Positions 1-7,347 of a stretch of DNA of 19,318 nucleotides are shown in pieces (the first letter of the stretch is position 1; every line of letters starts with the position of its first letter). Under the pieces are notes generated by a model that worked only from the letters and a program-made list of their open reading frames with translations, had not been told where the DNA came from and searched no databases. Position numbers and translations under genes: made by a program. This stretch comes from Candidatus Hodarchaeota archaeon (GTDB taxonomy: Archaea; Asgardarchaeota; Heimdallarchaeia; Hodarchaeales; YT1-057), in assembly GCA_016839955.1 (NCBI GenBank), contig JAEOTI010000087.1, positions 1-19,318 on the forward strand. The letters are read 5' to 3'.

Positions 1-14
1 GATCCCTTCCAGTT

Positions 15-1292
15 TTGAATATCAAAACTTCAGGGATTGTTGCATTTGTTATATCACTTGAAATCGGATCAACTATTCGAATTTACAATTTTACTTCAAC
101 TGGAGAGTTAATTCATGGACAGACATACCATAACAAAGAACGTTTAGGAGTAGAGAAACTTCTTACACGTAGTACGAAATTAGTTTATAAACTTCCTTTA
201 CCTAAAAAGACAGAACGACCGCTTATAAGGAAAATTAAAACATTTGAGGATGGATTGCACAAAAACATAAACAAAACTTCTCGTTTACTAGATAGGAAAC
301 CCCAAAGGACTTATAACATTTCTATTGGTGAAACAAGCAATGATTTTGAATTTGGATGTGAAATTACTAATGATGTAATTCGAATCCCAGAGGAAAAAAT
401 CAGTCATCCGTTATTAATGGAATGGATTACAACAGCGTGCTTTATACCTTCTCATTTTCTATCAAATCCCTTAATGGCTGATTTAACTTCATTTTTAACA
501 TTGAAAGCCTTAAAAAAAAGATATCATAAAGAGTTAGAAGTTGTATGGTATGAAGCAACAATCTCTAGAAATTCAATCTCAAAAGAATTTTTAAGAATAC
601 TAACTGACTCTCTAACAAATAGATCATCGGTAAAAAAGCTATTTGGAGTCCTTCATCAAATTAATCAGTGGCTTGATTTCCAAATCTCAGGTACTGCTTC
701 TGAATCACTTCTTAATCACCTTCTCAAAGTAACTGAAGACTATTCAGCAACCAATCTAAGTAGTTTGTATTTTCAAATGGCAGCAGAAGTATCAGGAAAT
801 ACCTCTAATGATTTATATCTTCGTGCTCTATTCTTGAATTACATTCATACTTCTGAAATTTCTTCAAATTTTGATTTTCCTCCATTATTTCTTCCTGTAA
901 TAGAAGCTATGAACTCTAGGCAAATAGTTTCCTTCTTAGATTTAATTAGAATAATAAAACAAAAAAAAGCACCCAGACTTCTTGAACTGCGAAATTTGGT
1001 CGTAGAAAAACTAATCGCAAGAACTTTGGAAATCAAAGTTGTGTCAAACGAAGAAGACAAATATCACATTGTAATCCAGAATACAAGTGATCTCCCTTTT
1101 ACTAATCTCTTTGTTCATTCAAAACAAAAAAATAAATCCAATTCTCTTACTGATGAATTACCAGCAGGGAAGATTGTACATATCCCGTGGGTAGAAGAGA
1201 CAAAGTCAAATGAAAGTTATTTCTTAAGATGTGAATCTCTAGAACTTCGAAAATGGGGAATTAACAAAACAATCTTTGATTTTGCTATCTAA
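15..1292 (+). CDS. Protein of unknown function with C-terminal beta-rich domain (possibly 5'-partial)
   Basis: I do not recognise this 425-residue protein. It is called from the TTG at 15, but no in-frame stop lies between that codon and the left edge, so the gene may begin outside the window. There is no clear signal peptide; residues 6-16 are only mildly hydrophobic. The middle (about residues 150-330) looks mostly helical. The last ~90 residues (about 335-425) alternate hydrophobic and polar positions like a beta-sandwich: an 'IVIQNTSDLPF' stretch, then 'ELPAGKIVHIPW', a pattern seen in Ig-like or appendage-type domains, where a strand with an NxSD turn precedes a Pro/Ala-Gly-Lys turn. That reading is inference. 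The stop codon overlaps the end of the convergent membrane-protein gene by 8 bases. Real coding is supported by length, a continuous frame and codon use like its neighbours. Confidence 0.7.
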   Translation: MNIKTSGIVAFVISLEIGSTIRIYNFTSTGELIHGQTYHNKERLGVEKLLTRSTKLVYKLPLPKKTERPLIRKIKTFEDGLHKNINKTSRLLDRKPQRTYNISIGETSNDFEFGCEITNDVIRIPEEKISHPLLMEWITTACFIPSHFLSNPLMADLTSFLTLKALKKRYHKELEVVWYEATISRNSISKEFLRILTDSLTNRSSVKKLFGVLHQINQWLDFQISGTASESLLNHLLKVTEDYSATNLSSLYFQMAAEVSGNTSNDLYLRALFLNYIHTSEISSNFDFPPLFLPVIEAMNSRQIVSFLDLIRIIKQKKAPRLLELRNLVVEKLIARTLEIKVVSNEEDKYHIVIQNTSDLPFTNLFVHSKQKNKSNSLTDELPAGKIVHIPWVEETKSNESYFLRCESLELRKWGINKTIFDFAI

Positions 1293-1728
1293 GATTTTTT
1301 TCCATTTTTCTCAAATCAGCTGGTAGTTTATCAAGATCACGATAAAAATTTCCATAAATCACCATAAGAATAAGCATTGTTGTATTTATAACGACGTTAA
1401 ATCTTACATCCGCGCTAGCAGTGGTAAAAAAAACCGCAGTAAACGCCCATAATGCAGTAATGAAAACAATTTTGAGTAAATGTCTTTTTACCCATTTTTT
1501 CTCAAGTTTTGATAAATTACCTGTAGAAATCACGATAGCTGCTAATAGTGAATTAACTAAAAATAATCCAATCCCAATAAAGAATTCTGCATAAATAATC
1601 CCTAATAAGACGATAAAAAGGACGTTCTTTGGAGGATCAGGATCAAAAAAGATCCACAGTAATAAAATACTCGCTAGAATACGTAACCACAGAATTAAAG
1701 TTTGATATGGAAATGGTTCTCTTTTCAA
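1285..1728 (-). CDS. Small multi-pass membrane protein, unknown function
   Basis: This encodes 147 residues with four hydrophobic segments, at about residues 8-28, 33-68 (long, possibly two helices), 87-107 and 110-128. They are joined by short charged loops and followed by a basic/acidic C-terminal tail (RDLDKLPADLRKMEKNLR). The start is a TTG at 1728. The frame stays open further back to 1819 but offers no ATG, and 'MKREPFPYQ' before the first helix looks like a natural N-terminus. No strong ribosome binding site is visible. The gene converges on the preceding gene, and the two 3' ends overlap by 8 bases. No family was recognised; a small integral membrane protein is all the sequence supports. 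Confidence 0.6.
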   Translation of the reverse strand: MKREPFPYQTLILWLRILASILLLWIFFDPDPPKNVLFIVLLGIIYAEFFIGIGLFLVNSLLAAIVISTGNLSKLEKKWVKRHLLKIVFITALWAFTAVFFTTASADVRFNVVINTTMLILMVIYGNFYRDLDKLPADLRKMEKNLR

Positions 1729-1739
1729 ATCGGAAGTGG

Positions 1740-1913
1740 ATGAAGGATGGGTATGATTACGAGTTGGATAATGGCGCCAAGAAATATGCTCCGCCTCCAG
1801 AAGTAGAACAGCCGCTATTCAGGGGGGTTCTCATTTTGAGCTTCTTTCTTAAGGCGATATCTTTGATACTTTATAAGAGGTACAACACTCAAAGCAAGCA
1901 TAACGGATATTAA
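1740..1913 (+). CDS. Doubtful short ORF, 57 residues, possible small membrane protein or gene remnant
   Basis: An ATG at 1740, preceded by a purine-rich GGAAGTGG that may act as a ribosome binding site, opens a 57-residue frame. It has a polar N-terminal half rich in Tyr, Asp, Pro and Lys (DGYDYELDNGAKKYAPPPE) and one hydrophobic segment near residues 30-44. The first third of this stretch (about 1740-1830) is visibly richer in G and C than its surroundings. It lies head-to-head with the TTG-started membrane protein gene, so both starts sit within 15 bases of each other. It may be a real small protein, the tail of a decayed gene, or chance. No homologue was recognised. Confidence 0.22.
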   Translation: MKDGYDYELDNGAKKYAPPPEVEQPLFRGVLILSFFLKAISLILYKRYNTQSKHNGY

Positions 1914-2085
1914 AGTAAAGCCTGGCAATAGATATTCCTCAACAATATATAGATAGAATAAATACTTTCAAAAGGATTTTCTTTCTTGCATTATCATGAG
2001 AGAGCAGAAAAAATCAGATGAAACGTTACTAACTGCTTTTTGTCTTTTCTAAATAATTGTTTTTTTTATAACCAGGTGTATTGAA

Positions 2086-4734
2086 TTGAGTGTTGTTGGT
2101 GTAGTTAAGACCAGTCCCAAGACTTTTCAGGATGATGTAGATCGACTCCTTGAAGAAACAGATGCTTATACAGTTTTAGATCCTAAATATAGAACCATCA
2201 TTAAACTAAATTTAAGTTGGTCAAAATATTTCCCATCATGCTCCACAAACCCCTACACCTTCGATTCAGTGCTGAATTCATTATTGAAAAAAGGATATCG
2301 CCCTAAAGACCTTGTATCTATTGAAAATCGAACTGTAGTAACAGATATTGAAACTGGCCTTCGATCCAATCATTGGAAACCAATTTTGAAAAAACACAAC
2401 ACACCTTTTGTCCCACTCACCCATACCAAATGGAAACGTGTCCAACTAAAACGAAAAACTATTGTGCTAGAACGAATGTTTGGACATATTGAGGTTCCAG
2501 AGGTCATTATCGGTGCCAATGTCCTTCATATGCCAACTATAAAGTGTGTTCATCCTGAAACTGAGATCTTTTTAGGTGATGGCTCCCTCATTACAATTTC
2601 AGATTTTGTAAATGAGATTCATTCAAAGAATAGTGCTTTAGTAACAGACGAGAACGAAATAGTTTCTCAATCAATCCAACCTGTGGTATCATTTGACAAA
2701 AAAACTCTAATAAATGAAAGTTATCAACAATGGAAAACTCCATCTCCCTCAGAAGTGTATATAATCAAAACAAAAACCGGGAGAGAGGTTGTTGTAAGCG
2801 GAAGTCATCCATTTCTAACACCTAAAGGTTATGTGAGTGCCCAATTTTTGAATAACGGGGATCGGATTGCTATTCCAAGAAAATTGAACATAGATGGAAA
2901 AGAGCAGGAACTTCCTCAAGTAAAGACTAAACAGATTGAAATAGAAGAAATTAATATTGAGAAAATCGAATTCAAAGATGGGAGAAAGTATTCTGCTGAT
3001 GATCAGCAGAAAATAGTTCGATTATACCTTGATGGGAATACAGTAACACAAATTGCTGAAGAGAAAGAAATGTCTGATAGATATGTTTATCAGATTCTCA
3101 GAAATTATGATATACCTATCCGTTGGGTAAGACCTCCCTTTAAACCTCCAATTAAAACATCTGAACACTTTTGGGAATGGATGGGGTATTTTCTTTCCGA
3201 AGGTTACTCAGGGGATTCAAATAAATCAGTTCGATTTTGGTTTAGTAATACAAATGAAGATATTGTGGATAGATTTTGTTTACTTACGACAGAACTCTTT
3301 AATTTATCAGTTAAACGAAGAAAAAATAGAGAAAAAGATATGTACTTTGATTCAACTGAGTTTTCTAAATTTATGGTAGCACTAGGCCTTGAAAAATACA
3401 TGAAATCTGAAAATAAAGCAGTTCCACGTCTTCTTTTTAAATGCACCAATGATGAAATTGCATCTTTCCTTGGTGCTTATTTTGACGGAGATGGTACTGT
3501 AGCCAAAGAGGGCGTAAGCATTACTACTAAAAGTAAAAGATTAGCTCTTGATCTTACATACCTCTTTCAAAGATTAGGAATTCTTTGTTTTCTCAAAGAA
3601 GTAACTCGTTGGGCTACAAATGTTAAAAATCCCAAACCACAGAAGTACTGGTTGGTAAGTATTTATGGCGACGAAGTAGTCAATTTTAATGATTCAATAA
3701 AACCGTTAATTGATTATAAACGAGAAAAAATTGAAAATTATGTAAAAAGACGACTTAAAAGCAAAAGACCTTCAAATTGGGACACAATACCCGTTGATCC
3801 TGATACTTTTAGACTTGTAAGAACAGGATTGGGTTTCTCACAAACATCTAGTGGAAAACCAAGTAGTGTAAATTCAATCGAGAATGGACATTCATTACCA
3901 ACTAGACATGTAATGAAATATTTTGTTTCAAAATTTACAAAGAAAGATAGAGGTCAATTTTATGCAGAAATCGAACACCTAAGGTTTTTATGTTCAGACG
4001 AAATTGCATGGGATCATATAATTAAAATTGAAAAACAAAAATCAAATGTTCCTTTTCTTTTTGATTTATCTGTTAGTGAAACTAATTCATTCATAGGAAA
4101 TGGATTAATACTTCATAATACCCATGGGCATACATTCATGACTGGGGCTTTAAAGAACGCCTTTGGAATGCTTCTTCGAACTATACGCCACCATGCACAC
4201 CCCGTTATTCATGAGGTGCTTGTTGATCTACTTTTAGTACAAAAAGAATTATGTAAAGGATTATTTACTGTGACTGATGGAACAATCATAGGAGACGGCG
4301 CCGGACCTCGAACCATGATCCCTAGAGAAGGGAATATTCTTCTTGCTTCCTCCGATTTAGTTGCAGCAGATGCTATTCAATGTCAACTGATGGGCATAAA
4401 CCCAAAGACTGTTCCTAAATTAACATTATCCCAAAAAAGAAATTTGGGTGTTGCTGACTTATCAAAGATTGAAATAGTCGGTGATTTTAAAACGATTGAG
4501 GATTTACCAATTACAAAGACAAGCACAGGAAAATCTCCAATAATTTATTTTGATCAGAAATTTCGAAGGAGTTTTATAGCCCCTCTTTTTCACTCGCCTT
4601 TAATGCATATTCCTATCTTTGCTTCTTTCTTCTATCATGATGTGCTTTGGTATCCACTCATAGGAAAAGGAATTATAAACAAATTCTTTTCAGAATCTCC
4701 CTGGGGTGACATGGTACAAAGTTATGAATCATAA
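2086..4734 (+). CDS. DUF362-family protein interrupted by an intein
   Basis: The 882-residue precursor contains an intein at residues 154-678; the spliced host protein would be 357 residues. Host residues 1-153 plus 679-882 match the DUF362 pattern: a 'HMPTIK' strand, then 'THGHTFMTGALKNAFG', 'RTIRHHAHP', 'VTDGTIIGDGAGP' and 'SSDLVAADAIQCQLMG'. The family's function is largely unknown. Many members carry ferredoxin-type 4Fe-4S motifs, but none (no CxxCxxC) is seen here. The start is a TTG at 2086, seven bases after AGGTG at 2074-2078; no better in-frame start exists. The C-terminal ~60 residues have hydrophobic stretches (FIAPLFHSPLMHIPIFASFFY) that could associate with membrane. The gene stands alone, converging on the MFS gene with a 28-base gap. 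The family call is firm for the host protein and firm for the presence of the intein. Confidence 0.88.
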   Translation: MSVVGVVKTSPKTFQDDVDRLLEETDAYTVLDPKYRTIIKLNLSWSKYFPSCSTNPYTFDSVLNSLLKKGYRPKDLVSIENRTVVTDIETGLRSNHWKPILKKHNTPFVPLTHTKWKRVQLKRKTIVLERMFGHIEVPEVIIGANVLHMPTIKCVHPETEIFLGDGSLITISDFVNEIHSKNSALVTDENEIVSQSIQPVVSFDKKTLINESYQQWKTPSPSEVYIIKTKTGREVVVSGSHPFLTPKGYVSAQFLNNGDRIAIPRKLNIDGKEQELPQVKTKQIEIEEINIEKIEFKDGRKYSADDQQKIVRLYLDGNTVTQIAEEKEMSDRYVYQILRNYDIPIRWVRPPFKPPIKTSEHFWEWMGYFLSEGYSGDSNKSVRFWFSNTNEDIVDRFCLLTTELFNLSVKRRKNREKDMYFDSTEFSKFMVALGLEKYMKSENKAVPRLLFKCTNDEIASFLGAYFDGDGTVAKEGVSITTKSKRLALDLTYLFQRLGILCFLKEVTRWATNVKNPKPQKYWLVSIYGDEVVNFNDSIKPLIDYKREKIENYVKRRLKSKRPSNWDTIPVDPDTFRLVRTGLGFSQTSSGKPSSVNSIENGHSLPTRHVMKYFVSKFTKKDRGQFYAEIEHLRFLCSDEIAWDHIIKIEKQKSNVPFLFDLSVSETNSFIGNGLILHNTHGHTFMTGALKNAFGMLLRTIRHHAHPVIHEVLVDLLLVQKELCKGLFTVTDGTIIGDGAGPRTMIPREGNILLASSDLVAADAIQCQLMGINPKTVPKLTLSQKRNLGVADLSKIEIVGDFKTIEDLPITKTSTGKSPIIYFDQKFRRSFIAPLFHSPLMHIPIFASFFYHDVLWYPLIGKGIINKFFSESPWGDMVQSYES
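2545..4119 (+). mobile_element. Class 1 intein with LAGLIDADG homing endonuclease and two HTH segments
   Basis: This 525-residue in-frame insertion has all expected splicing features. Cys154 starts it, followed by the block A pattern (PETEIFLGDGSLITISD). Block B is 'VVVSGSHPFLTPKG', with His241 and Ser in place of the usual Thr. The end is the block F pattern 'FLFDLSVSETNSFIGNG' plus His677-Asn678, with Thr679 as the +1 nucleophile. Two LAGLIDADG helices are visible: residues ~363-373 (MGYFLSEGY, acidic Glu372) and ~461-470 (FLGAYFDGDG, acidic Asp467), so the endonuclease looks intact. A helix-turn-helix-like stretch lies at ~303-345, before the endonuclease, and an Xre-like one (GLGFSQ...SIENGHSLP) at ~574-612. 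Removal rejoins Lys153 to Thr679, restoring a normal DUF362 K-T-H motif. The residues required for splicing are present; splicing itself is inferred. Confidence 0.93.
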
Positions 4735-4748
4735 ATATTATTCAGATC

Positions 4749-4755
4749 TTTTTTT
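4749..4755 (+). terminator. T-tract after the DUF362/intein gene
   Basis: A run of seven T lies 15 bases past the stop at 4734, in the short gap between the two convergent genes. Archaeal transcription commonly ends at such U-rich tracts without a hairpin. No stem is evident before it. Confidence 0.35.
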
Positions 4756-4762
4756 AACAGAA

Positions 4763-6028
4763 TTAACCTGTTACTGGCTTTTCTACGCCTGATTCCGTTT
4801 TTGGAATGATTTGATTAAGTAACAGTATTACAACGACCGCTAAAAGCGAAACTACTAACATGTAGAGCATTCCTGCCGTTATTCCATAATTGTCCAGTAG
4901 GAATCCGAAGATAATAGGAGCTAGAGCGCCTGCAAATTGTCCGAGAGAAAAATTCAGACCGTATGCAACTGTTCGATATTCTGGTGGAACCATCTCAGCT
5001 AGAAGTGCTGCAAAATTTGAGGCAGCAAAGAAATATGTGCAAACAAAACAAAGATAGATAGCTATTCCTACCCATTCTTCGACATTTTCACCAGCAATAG
5101 CGAGTAGAAAACTGAATATTATCATTCCAAACCCAGAAATTAAGAGAATTCGAATTCTGCCATCCTCTAACCGATCTGACAACCGTCCCCCAAAAAAAGC
5201 ACTAATAGCTCCGAGTAATAGGATCACACTACTAATGAAACCAGCTTCACTTTTGGTTAATCCATAGAAGTCGTTCATTAGGGTTACTGTGAAAAAAGTC
5301 ACAGTTCGAAATACTGTTGATCTGCATGCTGCTAAGACCAATGTGATGAGCAATGGTATACTAAAAACTGCTAACAACAACGATTGACTTTTATTGGATA
5401 GACTGTTGGTTTTAGGAAGTCCATTATTCATGCGTGACGAATTTATATCAATAAGGGCTTTTCCAACACCAATTAGTAATATACTACAAAGAGGTACAAT
5501 TATAACACAAATTGCTCCACAAACATATAATGTTTCACGCCAACCTATGAAATTAGAAGATGCCACAAGTAGAAAAGGTGCTAACCCCGTTGCCACTGTA
5601 CCAGCGCCTTGATTTATTGAAAGTGCTTCACCTTTTTTCTCTTCATAAAAATGGGAAACCATTGCAAATCCTGGAGGATGATAGGCAGCTCCACCGCATC
5701 CTAGGCAAATGCTTGCAATAATTAGTCCAGACTTTGATCCTGCTGTTCCCATTAATACGGTTGCCAATCCCATAATGACCAATCCTGTCAACATGACATA
5801 TGATTCCTTGCCTAAAGGTGTGCGCCCTGAGAACGGCGTTCCTGCAACCATGAGGAGAGTCGGAATGGCTGCAATTAAACCAATCTCGCCATAATTCATA
5901 GAAATATCTTCTCGGATAAATATAACAACGCTAGGGAAGGCATAGAGAGTGATATGGTTTAGAGCATGAATTATTGAAGTAGCGAGTAACATTCGTCTTC
6001 GAGGATTCATTTTTTTTTGACGATTCAT
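4763..6028 (-). CDS. MFS transporter, FSR (fosmidomycin-resistance)-like
   Basis: A 421-residue polytopic protein with about twelve hydrophobic segments, split by a hydrophilic loop near residues 190-218, as in the Major Facilitator Superfamily. The start 'IIHALNHITLYAFPSVVIFIRE' and the 'GCGGAAYHPPGFAMVSHF' segment in the fourth helix region resemble the FSR-like efflux branch. The second-half signature GGRLSDRLEDGR between helices 8 and 9 is a good motif A copy. The first-half copy (FSGRTPLGKES) lacks the usual Asp. The ATG at 6028 is used; a second Met is six codons in, and neither has a clear ribosome binding site. It is divergent from the dehydratase operon and convergent with the intein gene. 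It probably exports a small molecule or drug, or exchanges metabolites across the cytoplasmic membrane; the substrate is unknown. Confidence 0.85.
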   Translation of the reverse strand: MNRQKKMNPRRRMLLATSIIHALNHITLYAFPSVVIFIREDISMNYGEIGLIAAIPTLLMVAGTPFSGRTPLGKESYVMLTGLVIMGLATVLMGTAGSKSGLIIASICLGCGGAAYHPPGFAMVSHFYEEKKGEALSINQGAGTVATGLAPFLLVASSNFIGWRETLYVCGAICVIIVPLCSILLIGVGKALIDINSSRMNNGLPKTNSLSNKSQSLLLAVFSIPLLITLVLAACRSTVFRTVTFFTVTLMNDFYGLTKSEAGFISSVILLLGAISAFFGGRLSDRLEDGRIRILLISGFGMIIFSFLLAIAGENVEEWVGIAIYLCFVCTYFFAASNFAALLAEMVPPEYRTVAYGLNFSLGQFAGALAPIIFGFLLDNYGITAGMLYMLVVSLLAVVVILLLNQIIPKTESGVEKPVTG

Positions 6029-6195
6029 GACAGAATTTCGCCTAAATCTTTACAAGAAGCTTCCATTACACAACTTATGGTAAAGCTTTGTAAAGGCTGA
6101 GTTTTTGGAAAAGACAAATTCATTATTTTTGGATGATTCACGACTTAATACTTATCTATACTAAGATAGTATATAATACAGTGGTTGATGCTTTG

Positions 6196-7347
6196 ATGTC
6201 CTCAAGAACCTTAGAACCAAGTAAAATTCAACAGATGAAGGACCTTATTCAAAATCCGATGGTTGCATATCAACAAATTCAGCAAGTAGAAAATAAACCT
6301 GTGATTGGTTATTTTACAGATCTCGTTCCTTTTGAAATCATTAGTGCTGTTGGCGCTCACCCTACTAGAATTCTTTCAAACGCCAATTCTGATGAGCCCC
6401 TTGATTCAATGGTCCAAACCTATTGTTGTTCATATATGAGGAACTTTCTAAGTCAATCACAAGCGATTAATCTCAAAGAGACTTTGAGTGGGATCATTTT
6501 CACTGATAATTTCTGTGATTCACTTCAAAGTATGGCAGATATTTTCCAACATGTTTTTCCCGATATTCCTACTTTAATTCTACCACAACCTGTCTCAAAA
6601 TCTAGTCCGAATTCTGAAAAGTACTATCATGCTACTTTAAATGAGTTATTTAACAATTTAAAAGAGATCACTAAAGAAAAACCAGACCAACAGAGTCTTC
6701 AAGAGCAAATAAATTATTATCAGAACATCCGTGAAATGCAAACAGATTTAGAGTCGATTTATTATTCTAAACATGAAGATATTAAATTCAGTGATTTTTT
6801 TACCTGTATTCTTGCAAAAGAAGTACTTTCTAGAGAGAAATACCAAAAATTTCTAAATAAAATCATCGAAAGTTGGAAAACTCTACCTACAAATGAAAGT
6901 TCTAGTAAAGCACGCATAATTGTTGTGGGAGGGATGTTCAGTGATGTTGATGTGTTTGACGTTATTGAGGATGGAGAATCTTCTATTGTTGGTGAATTAT
7001 TATTAAATGGTCGAAGAGATTACATGATGCGCATTTCATCTCTTGATAGTCCAATGAAGTCCTTAAGTCAAGCGTATCTCACTAAAATTCCTTCATCAAC
7101 GAGATATGACCTTTCATTGAAAAATAATGAACTTTTGAAACTGATAAAAGATAGAAAAGCGAATGGAGTAATCCATCTCAATTGGAAGTTTTGTGATCCT
7201 GATGCTTTTGAAGCAGTAATAATCAAAAAGGTATTGGAGAAAGAAAATATACCCTTTCTTATGCTCGAAACTGATCCTCAACAATCAAATCTGGAACAAT
7301 TAAAAACCAGAAGTCAAGCCTTTATTGAAATGTTGGAAGCGAGTTAA
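6196..7347 (+). CDS. 2-hydroxyacyl-CoA dehydratase/benzoyl-CoA reductase-type subunit (HgdB-like)
   Basis: The 383-residue protein belongs to the 2-hydroxyglutaryl-CoA dehydratase D-component family. Diagnostic stretches are the opening 'PVIGYFTDLVPFEIISAVGAHP', 'TYCCSYMRNFL', 'FTDNFCDSLQ', 'YLTKIPSSTR', 'NWKFCDPDAFE', 'LMLETDPQQ' and the closing 'LKTRSQAFIEML'. Cys77/78, Cys107 and Cys333 are the expected [4Fe-4S] ligands. In this family an ATP-driven activator injects one electron to start a ketyl-radical dehydration, or a ring reduction in the benzoyl-CoA reductase branch. I chose the ATG at 6196 because the length then matches the family (~380 residues), the N-terminus fits, and GGTTGATG precedes it. 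The frame extends to an ATG at 6133, which would add 21 residues without precedent. The next gene starts directly after the stop codon (TAA then ATG), so translation is probably coupled. The exact substrate is not readable. Confidence 0.85.
   Translation: MSSRTLEPSKIQQMKDLIQNPMVAYQQIQQVENKPVIGYFTDLVPFEIISAVGAHPTRILSNANSDEPLDSMVQTYCCSYMRNFLSQSQAINLKETLSGIIFTDNFCDSLQSMADIFQHVFPDIPTLILPQPVSKSSPNSEKYYHATLNELFNNLKEITKEKPDQQSLQEQINYYQNIREMQTDLESIYYSKHEDIKFSDFFTCILAKEVLSREKYQKFLNKIIESWKTLPTNESSSKARIIVVGGMFSDVDVFDVIEDGESSIVGELLLNGRRDYMMRISSLDSPMKSLSQAYLTKIPSSTRYDLSLKNNELLKLIKDRKANGVIHLNWKFCDPDAFEAVIIKKVLEKENIPFLMLETDPQQSNLEQLKTRSQAFIEMLEAS

Noticed and set aside
845..1060. Antisense open frame of 71 codons inside the first gene
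   Set aside because: It lies fully within a longer, coherent coding frame and shows no recognisable family or upstream signal.
1914..2085. Gap between the short ORF and the DUF362 gene
   Set aside because: It was examined for tRNA, repeats and small genes; only an 18-codon frame and A/T runs were seen, apart from the ribosome binding site at 2074-2078.
3204..3449. Antisense open frame inside the intein
   Set aside because: It is opposite the LAGLIDADG endonuclease coding region, whose motifs are clear.
5394..5894. Plus-strand open frames opposite the MFS gene
   Set aside because: They mirror membrane-protein codons; the MFS frame has full-length family support.
6168..6179. TATA-like AGTATATAATAC before the dehydratase operon start
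   Set aside because: Its centre is only about 22 bases from the ATG at 6196, slightly too close for a leaderless archaeal promoter, and AT-rich matches are common here, so it is not listed as a feature.
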